Positions 31,835-43,197 of a stretch of DNA of 64,000 nucleotides are shown here, piece by piece (position 1 is the first letter of the stretch; each line of letters starts with the position of its first letter). The notes under the pieces are model-generated. The model did not search any database, was not told where the DNA came from, and saw only the letters and a list, made by a program, of their open reading frames with translations. The stretch is from NCBI GenBank assembly GCA_900323505.1, contig OOIN01000017.1:868001-932000 (forward strand). Reading direction: 5' to 3'. The translations under genes and the position numbers were made by a program. Source of the stretch: Ustilago trichophora. Its lineage: Eukaryota > Basidiomycota > Ustilaginomycetes > Ustilaginales > Ustilaginaceae.

Positions 31835-33454
31835 ATGGTATTCACTGTTCGAGGGACGCCCATCGGCGCCCTCACCATCTTCATCGCTATGCTTGCCTCG
31901 ATGGGTGGCTTCTTGTTCGGTTGGGACACCGGTCAGATCTCCGGCCTGCTCGAAATGAGCGATTTCCGACGCCGTTTCGCTACCGTCAATGACCCTACTG
32001 CAACGGGTGGTAAGGACTGGAATCCTTGGATTGAAGGCGTAGTCGTCTCCCTCCTCAGTGTCGGAACTGCCATCGGTGTCCTCATCGGTGCCCCTCTCGC
32101 AGACAAGCTCGGTCGTCGATGGGCCATGGTTGTCGAGTGCATCGTCTTCGACATTGGTGTCATCATCCAGGTCACCTCCTTCTACGCATGGTACCAGGTT
32201 GCCATTGGACGCCTGATCACGGGGCTCGGAGTGGGCGCTCTGTCCGCTGCGGTCCCATTGTACCAGTCGGAGACGGTTCCACGACAGGTCCGAGGTGCCC
32301 TAGTCGGAACCTACCAGCTCTTCATTACTCTGGGAATTCTACTTGCCTACTGTACCAATATTGGCACTCGTGGCTACACCAACTCGGGTCAGTGGCGTGT
32401 TCCCATTGCACTTGGCATCTTCTTCTCCTCGATCCTCGCCATCGGTATCCTCTTCTGCCCGGAGTCGCCCCGTTGGCTCGCAGCCCGAGGCCGCAACGAA
32501 GAGGCTTACAGGTCGTGCGCTGCCGTCCGTGGCGCCAAGTATGGCGATGCCAACCCCTGGGTCGAGGCCGAGTACCGCGAGATCATCGCTATCGTCAAGG
32601 CTGACGAGAAGATTCAGGAAGCTGGCTGGATCGACTGCTTCAAGCCCCGTCACAAGACCCTTTACCGAACCCTCCTCGGCATGGCCCTTCAGGCTGGTCA
32701 GCAGTTCACAGGTGCAAACTACTTCTTCTACTTTGGTACTGCCATCTTTACCCAGGTCGGCCTGAGGGACTCGTTTGTCACTCAAATTATTCTCGGTGCC
32801 GTCAACTTTGCCTGCACCTTCCTTGGTCTCTACATTCTCGAGCGATTCGGTCGAAGGTGGCCGCTCATCCTTGGAGCCGCATGGCAGTCGTTCTGGCTCT
32901 TTGTCTTTGCCATTGCCGGTGTCGTGGGAGGTCCTCTTCCCGAGCAGATCTCGGAGGGTGTCGGCAAGCTGCTGATCGTGTCGGCCTGCTTCTTCATTCT
33001 TGGTTACGCCTCCACCTGGGCTCCCGGTATTTGGATTTGGATCGGCGAGAGTTTCAGCTACCGCACCCGTGCCAAGCAGGCCTCGCTCGCCACACTTGCT
33101 AACTGGGTCTCCAACTTCCTCATCTCGTACTTCTCCTCGCCCATCGCCAACAACATCCACTTCTCCTACGGTTTCGTCTTTGCTGGTTGCAACTTGGCCA
33201 ACTGCCTGATTGCCTTCTTCTTCGTCTACGAGTCGGCCGACTTGACGCTCGAGGACGTCGATGCCATGTACAACGACCCTAACTGCAAGCCCTGGAACTC
33301 GACCAAGTGGGTCCCCGCTGGCTACACTTCGCGTGACCAGATCAAGGAGAAGGACTCTGGCCAGGCCAGCGAGGTTGGCGAGTGGAGCAACTCCCCCTCG
33401 GCGCTTCCTGGTGAGCAGGAGAAGAACAAGACCGAGCCTCTGCGCGTCGCCTAA
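31835..33454 (+). CDS. MFS sugar (hexose) transporter
   Basis: 539 residues from the ATG at 31835; the frame is open upstream but has no ATG. It has about 12 hydrophobic segments. Sugar-porter marks are FLFGWDTGQISG in the first segment, DKLGRRWA after segment 2, GRLITGLGVGALSAAVPLYQ, PESPRWLAARGR after segment 6, QQFTGANYFFYFG in segment 7, and ESADLTLEDVD at the usual C-terminal PETKG position. The long central loop is cytoplasmic. It moves hexoses across the plasma membrane by facilitated or proton-coupled transport. GFLFGWDTGQISG with a following DFRRRFA resembles the fungal Hxt/Rco-3 group, which includes transporters and glucose sensors; the C-tail is short, which favours transport over sensing. 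Confidence 0.9.
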   Translation: MVFTVRGTPIGALTIFIAMLASMGGFLFGWDTGQISGLLEMSDFRRRFATVNDPTATGGKDWNPWIEGVVVSLLSVGTAIGVLIGAPLADKLGRRWAMVVECIVFDIGVIIQVTSFYAWYQVAIGRLITGLGVGALSAAVPLYQSETVPRQVRGALVGTYQLFITLGILLAYCTNIGTRGYTNSGQWRVPIALGIFFSSILAIGILFCPESPRWLAARGRNEEAYRSCAAVRGAKYGDANPWVEAEYREIIAIVKADEKIQEAGWIDCFKPRHKTLYRTLLGMALQAGQQFTGANYFFYFGTAIFTQVGLRDSFVTQIILGAVNFACTFLGLYILERFGRRWPLILGAAWQSFWLFVFAIAGVVGGPLPEQISEGVGKLLIVSACFFILGYASTWAPGIWIWIGESFSYRTRAKQASLATLANWVSNFLISYFSSPIANNIHFSYGFVFAGCNLANCLIAFFFVYESADLTLEDVDAMYNDPNCKPWNSTKWVPAGYTSRDQIKEKDSGQASEVGEWSNSPSALPGEQEKNKTEPLRVA

Positions 33455-33955
33455 AATTCCTTTTCCACAGTTCACTTTATTGCCACATACCATAACCTCA
33501 TCAGGAGGTATTCCGTCTCGTCCATACCTTTTCTCGCAACACATCTGTACAATGCACAGGAATCGCTAGCGTCAATCGTGGACCTCGTTCATCGTTCTAC
33601 TAGCTTACATTTCTCAACTACACCACACCATGTCTGCCGTGTTAATCATGCATTCCAACCCACATTGTCTTGGTGTGATTCGTTTGAATTATCTCGAGTG
33701 GCTTGGCACGTTTGCATACGTGAGGAGTCTGCCATGGTTAGCGAAGCGGTGTTGGACAGTGGGGGATCATTACGCCAAATAACCTCAGCGCGCCTTTTCC
33801 TCTTGAGCTGAATGAGAAAGAAAACCCGGGAGTCGGAGTCACGCTTTTTTCGCTTGAGCGCGCCGTCTTTCCGATTTGCGACTGCAACTTTTGCTTCGTA
33901 CACTCATCCAACTCTTCAGCTCTTGCAGCACATCACCACAAACCGCATCAGCACC
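33455..33955. other. Spacer between the transporter gene and TIM10
   Basis: 501 bases holding the transporter 3' region and the TIM10 promoter. No gene seen. Confidence 0.5.
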
Positions 33956-34371
33956 ATGTCTCTCTTCGGTCTTGGAGGCGGATCTTCCCCCGCCGCTAGC
34001 AGCGCAAATGTCAGCTCCGCACAGATCGAAGCTGCCACCGCCGAACTCGAGATGGTCACCGACGTCTTTAACCGCCTCGTCTCGTCCTGCCACGCCAAGT
34101 GCATCTCGACAAGATACGCCGAGCCTGATCTCAACAAGGGCGAAAGCATCTGCATCGACCGGTAAGCTCAATACTGCATTCTCGCACATTCATAGATGAC
34201 GCTGATAGTCGTGAAGTTTGCTGACACGTTACTATTATTCCCTCGCATTTGATCCGCAGATGTGTAAGCAAGTTCTTTGCCGTCAACACAAAGGTCAACG
34301 AACTCATGCAGTCTATGGGCCAGGCCGCACAGGGTGGTGCCCCTGGCGGTGGAGGATCGTTTTTCGGATAA
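33956..34371 (+). CDS. TIM10: Mitochondrial intermembrane-space chaperone Tim10
   Basis: Two exons, 33956-34161 and 34260-34371 (GTAAGC donor, CGCAG acceptor), give 105 residues. The twin CX3C motif of the small Tim proteins is complete: C45-HAK-C49 and C66-IDR-C70, separated by 16 residues. The second motif is created across the splice junction (C70 is the first full codon of exon 2), which supports the intron. The sequence around it ([18 protein letters not shown], then [10 protein letters not shown]) is Tim10-like. It works with Tim9 to escort hydrophobic carrier precursors across the intermembrane space. The Gly/Phe tail is somewhat extended. Confidence 0.95.
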
Positions 34372-34541
34372 GCACGTACACGCGCCATCTCAGAATGAAG
34401 CAATACGATTCGATTCAGTGAAACGCTCACAACATTTCGCCAGCATCGCAAGGCAGCTTTGAAAACCGTACACTGACAAGAAGAGGATGGGAAAGTTTTG
34501 CATCAAGGATGCGTGTAGGGTATGAGATCAGACGGTCAGGA

Positions 34542-36514
34542 TCAGCAACCACCATTCTCGGCCCAGAACTGCGAAAGCCAGGCGCTGCTAAGGGGCTCGC
34601 CATTGTGGCCCATGTGCGGGAACCATCGAAGTTGGGCTCCAGGTCCATGCTCAGCTAGGATACGCTGGTCATCTAGGGTTCGAAAAGTTTGTCGTATGCA
34701 GATGTGAGAAGGCAATCAAGTGTCAGCTAAGCAGTCTGAGTTGCTGAAACCCGAACGCGAGTAGCGGTAGTACTTACCAATGGGGAAAATTGTGTCTTTC
34801 TCGCCATTGATTGCGATCAGAGGCGCAGCCTCCTGGTCGAGGATGCCTTTGTCAGTCACAAGGATGCGAAAGAATTGATTGTCAGCGATCACGCCACCGA
34901 GGATTTAGGAACCACTCATGCACATACCTTTGCGAAGGAGCGAGAATTGCTCTACGTCGTCTAAAAAATTCTCCGTGTCAGAGTAGCCAAAGGACTGCCC
35001 CAGGGCGCGTTGGAGGCTTGCAGGGTAAGCCAAGTTCTCTGCAGCCTCTAGCCAACTGCGTATAGGTTCAAGCAGTCGCGAATGCAAAGGAAAGCGTGTT
35101 AAGAATGGGAGACGTCAAGATAAGTCTAGCTCCTCGCTCCAAGTACACTTCTGGAGTCTACTTACGCTCTCGTGAATGCGTAGTGGCTGGCTGTGCCTTG
35201 GCTAATGACCCTTCGCACACGCCACCTTTCAGCACGCGAAGCGCGCACTGCCCAGTAAGAGCCCGTGGAGATTCCCCAGAAGCTGATGCAGTTGGGATCG
35301 AAGAGCTCCGTGTTGTATTGGATCCAGTCCACGATGCTGTTCCAGTACTTTTCCTCGGCTAGCTCGTCGCTCCCTGTGATGGGTGAGTCTGCAGTGCCAG
35401 GCATGGCGACCACCACTACAGTGTAGCCGTACGAGGTCAAGGCGGACACGTGTTCAAGCATGTACGTGTGGTAGTGGTCGAGACCAGTGATGATGACAAC
35501 GACCGACTGAGCTCCTTCTGAGCCTTTTGCTCGAAAGATGCGAAGCGGTATGTCTGCGGAAAACAATGGTCAACCTCGTCAATCTGCTGCCTCTTTGGCT
35601 GCGCCGGTTTGACGAGAGGAGAGGCGATACTTACCGAGCTTCTCGTCACCACCGAGAGATGCCGAGGCCTTGCTAAAGTCGAAGATATCCATATAGCTAA
35701 TAAGAAGATGATCGGAGCGAGTGTCAAAGATCTCTTTTCCGGACCCAGGTTCGCGGCGTCGAATGCTGGACCAACTTGGATACTTACTCGATGGCATGTC
35801 TGAAAGCCCGCTTGTCCATCTTCCAAGCGAATTGCTTAGCCTTGTACGTGCTTGTCTTCTCGTGAATCCAAGGGAAATAGGCAAGTCTGAACACATTGGA
35901 GGCCCTCCTAATAGGACAAAGACGGAAGATCAGCATTTCACAACAGAGACAATGTGATTCACTTGTGATGCTCACATGTAGTAGGTAATGGCATCCTGAA
36001 CCGACTGGTTGAAGACCAGATCGTCTGCGAGGCCAGTGAGCTCCTGGCCTTTGGTGATGAAAACGGCAGCCCACTCATTGTCACCAATGTCCTTCACCTT
36101 TTGGTTTGGATAGGTAGCCTCAAGCTGTTCGAAGATGGGAGCAAAGTCGGTCTCATCGGCATAGGCGTCCACTGGCCATGCTTTTCGCTGCACCTGAGAG
36201 GATCAAGAACGAAGATGATGGAAGTGGATATAGTGTGTCAGCTCGACTCACTCAACGCTCAGTTGCAAGTAGGCTCTTGGCAGCTCTTTGTGAAATGTGA
36301 AGGGGGCGACGAAACCAACAGCAACTTTGAGAAAGGTCTCATACCAAGCCGAGACAGACTCGTGATACGGATAAGGCGAAGTGTCGTTCATGGCCGGCCG
36401 ACCATAGGTGAGCAAGAGGTCAGTAGAGTCATCAATGTCTGCCTTGACGGTGTTCAAACAGAGAAGGAGGAGGAGAATGCAGCCCATGCGAAGGGCGGCT
36501 ACCAGGCAGCTCAT
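34542..36514 (-). CDS. Ayg1/FrsA-like alpha/beta hydrolase, probably secreted
   Basis: Eight exons on the minus strand: 36514-36257, 36193-35976, 35907-35788, 35696-35635, 35553-35166, 35055-34928, 34846-34778 and 34672-34542. They give 457 residues. All later phases match and donors are GTGAGC, GTAAGT or GTATGT. The first junction is uncertain, because keeping frame needs a GTTGAG donor. A hydrophobic N-terminus (CILLLLLCLNTVKA) is a likely signal peptide. The catalytic set is visible: Ser in WGISTGSYWA, Asp in INGEKDTIFP, His in HMGHNGEP. The family includes Ayg1, which shortens heptaketide precursors in melanin synthesis, and related C-C hydrolases. No pigment PKS is in this window, so the substrate is unknown. 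It is the most intron-rich gene here. Confidence 0.8.
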
Positions 36515-36614
36515 CGTGCCTGTTGTCGTCGGAATTGTCGCTGGCGACTTGTCAGCGGCCAAGACGGGAGCGAAAAGAGTTGGTGAGGCTCAGATACTTG
36601 GGGACAGCGTCCTG

Positions 36615-36653
<39 letters not shown>

Positions 36654-37238
36654 CATATGGTGGATGGCACCTTTGTCTGACTACTAGGGGAAACTCCTCT
36701 GCCCGGTACGGCACTCTGCGCCGAAAACGGTCACCTGAGGCCTTTCCAACATGCAAGAGTGACTCTAGAAAAGGGTAAGAGTGAGGAGCTGCCCTGGTTC
36801 AGACAGCATCCGAAGAGACGCTGCGTAAAAATTGAGCCCGAGCAGCATTTGAAGTAGCGGACTATCATTGACCAAGTTGATCATGCTTTGCGTTTGGTGG
36901 GATGTGAACTTGTGAATGTGCGGAGGAGGCCCTCGAGGTTCTTGTCAAATTTGGCACAAGCCTGCGAATTTTCTAAGAAGGCATCGTCTTGGCTAAGCCT
37001 CGAATTGCTCCACTTGGAAAAGTGCATCGCGCTCTTCTTGGATTTTCCTTGCCGATACGAAGCGTCGAGTCCCTTCGGACAAACTCTAAGTTGTCTCCCA
37101 CGAACCCTTGACATCGCCCGTTACTGCATCGTACTCTGCATTCATCACATCCGTCACCTGTCTCTTGACCTCCAGCAGGGCAACTGCGCAACAAAGCTGC
37201 GATTGCTTTTTCCGGATCACTCGATATCAGTCACGGTC
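36515..37238. promoter_or_regulatory. Divergent spacer with (AT)n microsatellite
   Basis: 724 bases between the hydrolase and COA6 start codons. An (AT)n tract lies at 36622-36649. No other site identified. Confidence 0.5.
36622..36649. repeat. (AT)n microsatellite
   Basis: About 14 AT units flanked by CATACATA-type sequence, seen directly. Confidence 0.9.
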
Positions 37239-37706
37239 ATGCCATCTACACCAGAACCAGCACCAGCGCCGACACGGAACGAGCGCAAGGCCTGTTGGTC
37301 GCATCGAGACAGCTACTTTGCGTGCTTGACGCAGAAAGGTGTCACCATTCCGCCTGGAACGGATATGAGCGACGGAAGGGGCCCCGTCGGCAAGGCCGCC
37401 AAGGAAGAACAAGAAAGGCTCGAAAAGGAAAAGAAGCTGACCATAGAGGAAGCACGCAAGCAAGATCCTTGCATCCAAGAACGCCAGGGCTACGAGACCA
37501 ACTGCGCCAGGAGCTGGGTAAGTATGGACCAAGGTTTCCAATGAAGCCGCGTTGCCTTGATCTCACCATCGACCAGAGCATTGTAGCTGACCTCATATTC
37601 CCTCATCGCTGCTGCACAGGTCGACTATTTCAACAAGAGACGTGTACTGGAGGAGCGACAGAGGATGATGTACGCCCAGGCAGACGCAGGCAAATCCCAG
37701 CCTTGA
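37239..37706 (+). CDS. COA6: Cytochrome c oxidase assembly factor 6
   Basis: Two exons, 37239-37517 and 37620-37706 (GTAAGT donor, GCACAG acceptor), give 121 residues. The CHCH-type motif is CX9C-CX10C: C19/C29 and C78/C89. Conserved neighbours are CWSHRDSYFACL, DPC, then ARSWVDYFNKRR across the splice. That is the Coa6 pattern. Known role: intermembrane-space factor for copper delivery to Cox2 during complex IV assembly. The acidic/Lys linker between the motifs is longer than in yeast. Confidence 0.93.
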
Positions 37707-38482
37707 GTCTCGTCTGATCCCAGGGAACACAGTCACTGCCTCTCGTCGGCTCTTCCGAAGTGCGTGATCTTCAGAAGACTTTCCACGAGTCTTGATGCAC
37801 TCCAGCGCCAATCAGCTCCGAAAGCTTGGCCGTCTTGTCTCGGGCAGCTGAGCAGCTGGACATCTTTTGCCTTTCGCTCCCACGACATTTAGCTTTCCTC
37901 ATCTTCAGATCACATCTTGTTTTTATCCACCTCTCCTAAAACTGTAATTTGTATACTATTCAGCTCCAGCTGAGAGCAAGTCACCTTTGATCTCGTTCCA
38001 ATCAGTCAGAAACCTGAATGCCTTGCTTGCACACTGCGCGACTCCTCAGAAGCTCGTATAGAGCCAAGGTGGAGCAGCATTTTTTTTCTCGGAACACGGG
38101 CACAAGAAAACAGCGTGTCCGAATTTCTTGAAAGTTGTAAAGTGTAGACAGCAACAATACAACTGCCAAGCGGCACTCGCGCTGGGGACGCGCTTTGGCT
38201 CACTCTTCCATCCGAATCATTCGAACCTACTGAACTCAGCCCATCGGCTTCATTCCGACATCACCTCGACGAGATCCATAACTCAGTTCTACCGCATCGC
38301 TGTCGTGAGTGGGAGCTGTGTCTAGGCAGGTCTCGGCTACAACCACTTGAAAGCACTTGCTCAGCTCAGTCATAGAGCTTACTCCCTCGTTCGGTGGCCT
38401 CCTCCATCGACCGAAAAGCTGCGGATGAACGATTGCCGACAATCACTTCTTCACTTCAACAAGATCCCTTCGTTTCGTCACT
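37707..38482. other. Spacer between COA6 and CWC22
   Basis: 776 bases holding the COA6 3' end and the CWC22 promoter and leader. No gene or named site seen. Confidence 0.5.
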
Positions 38483-41092
38483 ATGCCCTCAAAAGATCGC
38501 TCTCCTGACAGCCGCTCAAGTGCAATGGCCGGCTCTTCCCGGTCTCCGTCACCTGAAGCGAGTGCAGCGCTCAAGCGTAAGCGATCCACCACTCGATCAC
38601 CTTCCTCAGCCAGCATTTCTTCACGCTCTTTGTCAAGATCCAGGTCGCCGCCGCCACGATCCAGGCGGAGAAGATCCAGCAGAGATCGCTCGCCATCTTA
38701 CAGCAGCGATGAGGAAAAGGTAGCCAAGCACAAAGCATCTCAGGCTCGTAAGGCCCAGGAGGAGGAAGCAAAGGCCAAACAGACTGCGGTCAAAGGTGAA
38801 GCCTTGCGGTCTACGCTGGCACAGCTTTCAACCACCAAGGCCGGTGGCGCCTACATTCCCCCAGCACGCCTCAAGGCGCTCATGGCTGAAGCTGCTGCCG
38901 CCGATCCAGGCAGCGTAGAGTATCAGCGCATGAGCTGGGATGCTCTCAAGAAAAGCATCACAGGTCTCGTCAACAAGGTCGCAGCAGAGAACATCAAGAG
39001 CATCGTCCCAGAGCTTTTCGGAGGTGCCAATCTCATCCGAGGTCGTGGTCTCTACTGCCGCTCTATCATGCGAGCCCAAGCGCTCTCGCTATCCTTCACC
39101 CCCGTCTTTGCTGCTCTCACCGCCATTGTCAACACCAAGCTTCCCATGGTAGGAGAGCTGCTCGTCACTCGCCTGGTTTCGCAGTTTCGACGTTCTTTCA
39201 AGCGCAACGACAAGCCCGTTTGCAACTCTACAGCCATGTTTCTTGCCCACCTTGTCAACCAGAGAGTTGTTCACGAGGTGCTGGCGCTCGAAATCCTTGT
39301 TCTGCTTCTCGAAAAGCCCACGGATGACAGCGTCGAGATCGCGGTCGGTTTCATGCGCGAGGTCGGCGCCTTTCTTTCCGAAGAAGCTCCCAAGGCCAAC
39401 AACAGCATCTTTGACCGCTTCCGTGCCGTACTATACGAAGGTGGAATCAGCAAGCGTGTGCAGTACATGATTGAAGTGCTCTCGCAGGTGCGCCGCGAAG
39501 GCTTCAAAGACCATCCACGCATTCCGGAATCGCTGGATTTGGTAGAGGAAGACGATCAAATCACACATCGAATCAGTCTCGACGATCAGCTCAACGTTGA
39601 AGAAGGTCTCAATGTCTTCAAGAAGGACCCAGAGTTCGTCGAGAACGAGGAGCGATATCGATCCATTAAAGCCGAGATTCTCGGAGAGGATGAAGACAGC
39701 CATGATAGTGGATCAGATGCGGACAGTGAGTCAGGCTCATCGGACGAGAGCGAACAAGATGACCAAGATGACGCACAGCGCCAGCTCGAAATCCACGATA
39801 GGACCGAAACCAATCTCATCAATCTTCGCAGAACGATCTACCTCACCATCATGTCTTCGCTCGATTTCGAAGAAAGTGTTCACAAGCTGCTCAAGCTCGA
39901 GATTCCCGAGGATCAGGATATTGAGCTGTGCAACATGATTGTCGAATGCTGCTCACAGGAGAGAACGTACAGCAAATTCTATGGCAACATGGGCGAGCGC
40001 TTATGCAAGCTTCATCGCAAGTGGTCCGAAACGTTTGCACAAAGCTTCACCAACTATTACGACACGATCCACCGATACGAAACGAATCGTCTTCGGAACA
40101 TCGCCCGCTTCTTTGGCCACCTTTTCTCGACTGACAGCATCAGCTGGGCGTCTCTGTCCGTCGTGCACATGAACGAAGAAGATACCACTAGCAGCTCGAG
40201 AATTTTTATCAAGATCTTGTTCCAAGAGATGCAGCAGCAGCTCGGACTCAAAGAGCTCACCGAGCGATTCAAGGAGCCAAGCCTGCAGGATGACTGGCAA
40301 GGTCTCTTCCCCAAGGACAACCCCAAAAGCACTCGCTTCTCGATCAACTATTTCACGTCGATTGGTCTGGGTGTGTTGACCGAGGACATGCGAGAGCATC
40401 TCAAAAATGCGCCCAAGATCTTGCTTGCGCAGAGGCAGGCAGCTCTGGCAGCCAGAGGGTCGGATGACAGCGATACCGACTCTTCAAGCATACTTTCCAC
40501 CAGTTCCGGATCACGCAGCCGTAGTTCCTATTCGTCTCGCTCTCTTTCATCGCGCTCGTACTCTTCCAAGTCGTACTCGTCCCGATCATACTCGTCGCGT
40601 TCTCGTTCTCGCTCTCGATCCCGCTCCTACTCGAGCCGCAGCCGCAGCCGTTCTTACTCTTCCCGAAGTCGCAGTCGAAGCTACAGTCGCAGCCCGAGCC
40701 GAAGCCGTAGTTCGAGCCCCCGACGACATCGTGGGCGAAGCCGAACGCGCTCGGCGTCATGCTCTTCTTACTCGTCCAGGTCGAGATCCCGATCCCGATC
40801 CTACTCGCGCTCAGTCTCGCCAAGGAGACGCTCCCTCTCGCGGTCCCGTTCACGCTCGCGTTCAAGATCGCTGTCACGCTCGCCTTACGTCTCCAAATCG
40901 CGCGCACCCCGATCTCGTTCGCAGTCGCTGGATGCGAGACCCCAACGCAACCGCCGTTCTCCGTCCAGGTCGATCTATTCTGGTTCAGAATCGGATGCTT
41001 CGAGATCGCGCTCTCCTCCTGCGCGAGCCACTCGACGCCGCGAGCGATCGCCTTCGTATTCACGATCTCCATCACCTTCAAGACGGAAATGA
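38483..41092 (+). CDS. CWC22: Pre-mRNA-splicing factor Cwc22
   Basis: An 869-residue single-exon protein. After an RS-rich N-terminus, the MIF4G domain starts near residue 150 (SWDALKKSITGLVNKV, NLIRGRGLYCRSIMRAQ, MFLAHLVNQ). An acidic linker follows, then the MA3 domain from about 443 (NLRRTIYLTIMSSLDFEESV). From about residue 660 to the end is a long arginine/serine repeat tail. Known: Cwc22 binds the spliceosome and, in metazoans, recruits eIF4A3 to start exon junction complex assembly. The RS tail resembles animal Cwc22 and is absent from the short yeast protein. Confidence 0.95.
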   Translation: MPSKDRSPDSRSSAMAGSSRSPSPEASAALKRKRSTTRSPSSASISSRSLSRSRSPPPRSRRRRSSRDRSPSYSSDEEKVAKHKASQARKAQEEEAKAKQTAVKGEALRSTLAQLSTTKAGGAYIPPARLKALMAEAAAADPGSVEYQRMSWDALKKSITGLVNKVAAENIKSIVPELFGGANLIRGRGLYCRSIMRAQALSLSFTPVFAALTAIVNTKLPMVGELLVTRLVSQFRRSFKRNDKPVCNSTAMFLAHLVNQRVVHEVLALEILVLLLEKPTDDSVEIAVGFMREVGAFLSEEAPKANNSIFDRFRAVLYEGGISKRVQYMIEVLSQVRREGFKDHPRIPESLDLVEEDDQITHRISLDDQLNVEEGLNVFKKDPEFVENEERYRSIKAEILGEDEDSHDSGSDADSESGSSDESEQDDQDDAQRQLEIHDRTETNLINLRRTIYLTIMSSLDFEESVHKLLKLEIPEDQDIELCNMIVECCSQERTYSKFYGNMGERLCKLHRKWSETFAQSFTNYYDTIHRYETNRLRNIARFFGHLFSTDSISWASLSVVHMNEEDTTSSSRIFIKILFQEMQQQLGLKELTERFKEPSLQDDWQGLFPKDNPKSTRFSINYFTSIGLGVLTEDMREHLKNAPKILLAQRQAALAARGSDDSDTDSSSILSTSSGSRSRSSYSSRSLSSRSYSSKSYSSRSYSSRSRSRSRSRSYSSRSRSRSYSSRSRSRSYSRSPSRSRSSSPRRHRGRSRTRSASCSSYSSRSRSRSRSYSRSVSPRRRSLSRSRSRSRSRSLSRSPYVSKSRAPRSRSQSLDARPQRNRRSPSRSIYSGSESDASRSRSPPARATRRRERSPSYSRSPSPSRRK

Positions 41093-41386
41093 GCGAGAGA
41101 GATCTCATTGTGTCACACTGTTACACACTTCCTCAATGTCATCAAATTGACCGACAATTCAGTCACGCATCTCTCATGAATTGCATTTTCTTTCTCTCTT
41201 GCTCCTTGCGTCTGTGTCTGAGCACTTGAACGGAATGTGGAGCCTGTGACAGAAACACGATGAGGACCAGAGTGAAGACTTGATGAGGTCTGTTGGTAAA
41301 TCTTTCTAGTTATCGGACGGTATCTTTGGTTGTGTAAATTTGATTGGCTACATTCTTTTTGTGCATTATGGTGCTTGTGCGAGAGA

Positions 41387-43197
41387 TCACCAGTTGGGGT
41401 GTTCTGGCTCCGACTTGAGATCTTCGTCGGGTGGCAGGCGATACTATTGGAACAGAAGAACAGACATGGAAGAGAAAAAAAGTCAGCACATGTCGCCTAT
41501 GATACAACACAAAGGGGAGACTTTAGCTCAAAGTGCGGCATACTCACTAGGCCCTGGTTCTCGATATACTGAATGACGCTGTTGGGAAGGAGATACTTGA
41601 TCGATTGTCCTCTCCGGACAAAGAGTCGGACCTTGGAAGATGAGATATCGTTGTAGATGGTCTGCTTGACGATCTTGAGATTACGTCGATACTTCCAAAG
41701 GAGATCGTGGGAGAGCAAGAAGGACCAGACATCGGCACCTGTGCGTTCTACGATCAGACATCCGTATTGACCTAGAATATGGTGCAGATCGGCAGTGGCC
41801 CAAACGCCTGGCTCTCCCATGCTCTGAATGAGGTCTCCACCCGCGAGAAGCATGATTTTGACGTTCTTGCGCGTGCCATCGCTGAGAAGGACACCACCGT
41901 TGTTGGAGCCGTTGATCTCTTCGTGAAAGTGATCGAGCACCACTGCTGTGCGTTGATACTCGTCTTGGAGCGATTCCCATGCATCCACCATGAGCCAGGT
42001 CGAAGTCTTTTCTACGGCCAATTCGCACATGCGAACCCTGTGCGTGGCCTTGGCTAGACCTTCCTTCTTGTAGTAATCCGAGACCGGGGAATAGTAGCCG
42101 GCAAGCAACTCGTACTTGCCCGACTCGATGATTTGGTCCTTGGCCATTTCAAAGATACGCAAATGCAGGTAGGTAGGCGGCGAGAAACTACCACAGGCGA
42201 CAATGACGAGAGGTGTCTTGGACTCGTCGCGCATCTTGGTAGGAAGGCGATGCCTCGGGAAGGAGTACTCTTCTTTGGTCTGACCTTGCTGTGGGACGCG
42301 ACCGTCTCGCAGGCGCGTATCGGACGAGAAGCCCTCAACACCGTCAACTTCATCATCTCGTTCCGCAGCCGAGGAGCCGGCGTCTTCTTGCGCATCGAGG
42401 TCTTCAGAGAATTGCGAGTAGGCAGGCCTGTCCTCGGAGCCCGCCTGGAAAGGCGAGCCACGACTGTGATTTGATTGACTGCTGTTTGCGCGTTGTGTCC
42501 AGCCGGGATGAGCACGGATCGAGGTGGAATCGGCTTCTGCTTGTTCCGTAGAACTGAATGCTTGTGTCGAGGAGAGGCTCATGATGGGCTTGTTGGGCGA
42601 GAGCGTAGCAAGGCTTGCAGAGCTGGCTTCTCGCGACGAGAGCTTGTCGTCAAGATCCCACTGTGGCACATCCCGATCGTAGCGAAATTGCGGATGAGTG
42701 TTGGCGTCGGCACCGTGGTGCGATCTTGCGGGCTGTGAAGACGACGAGGCGTCGGACGAGGAAGTTGTCATGCCGTTGAGTAGAGACTGTCTTTCTGCAG
42801 TAGGAGTTTTGACGCTTGGATCGTGTTGCGATGATGATTGTGGAGGCGAGCGCGTCTGCGACATGGAGCGCATGTAGGGGTCCTGGTCTTCACCTGTGGT
42901 GGAAAAGCTGGCAGCCTTGGAGAGAGGGCTGCTTCCACCGGCTTTGATGGATTGGCGACCGCTGCGAGAAGGGCTGTGAGGATGCTGATGTGACGTGCTG
43001 CTGTCCAAGCTGTGCGAAAGCGGATCCGAGTCGTGGTTGGCAAGTCGCTGTCCTGCTTCGTCAAGCGGACCAGCGCCTCCAACGGCGGCTCCGGTGAAAG
43101 GCGGACTGTCAAGATGAAAGCTCTGTACGGAGAGAGCTGCGAATTTGAGCGATGAAGGACCGCCAGGTCCTGCCTGGGAATCCGTCATCCTTGGCAT
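41387..43197 (-). CDS. NMA1: Nicotinamide/nicotinate mononucleotide adenylyltransferase with long N-terminus
   Basis: Exons 43197-41548 and 41443-41387 (GTGAGT donor, AATAG acceptor) give about 568 residues. The catalytic domain starts near residue 325: CGSFSPPTYLHLRIFEMA carries the nucleotidyl-transferase motif and ISSSKVR (about 515) the C-terminal one. The second exon adds YRLPPDEDLKSEPEHPNW. It makes NAD or deamido-NAD from NMN/NaMN and ATP. The first 320 residues are low-complexity and disordered, much longer than yeast Nma1. The start is uncertain: 43197 is the first ATG close to plausible coding sequence. A small exon ATGTCTCGTCAAACG at about 43525-43511, followed by GTAAGC, could splice in frame to CAG/CCT near 43213. 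Confidence 0.85.

Noticed and set aside
32339..33544. 401-codon minus-strand frame opposite the sugar transporter
   Set aside because: Antisense shadow; the sense strand has twelve membrane segments and sugar-porter motifs.
40401..41108. 235-codon minus-strand frame opposite the Cwc22 tail
   Set aside because: Produced by the repetitive RS-encoding codons on the + strand.
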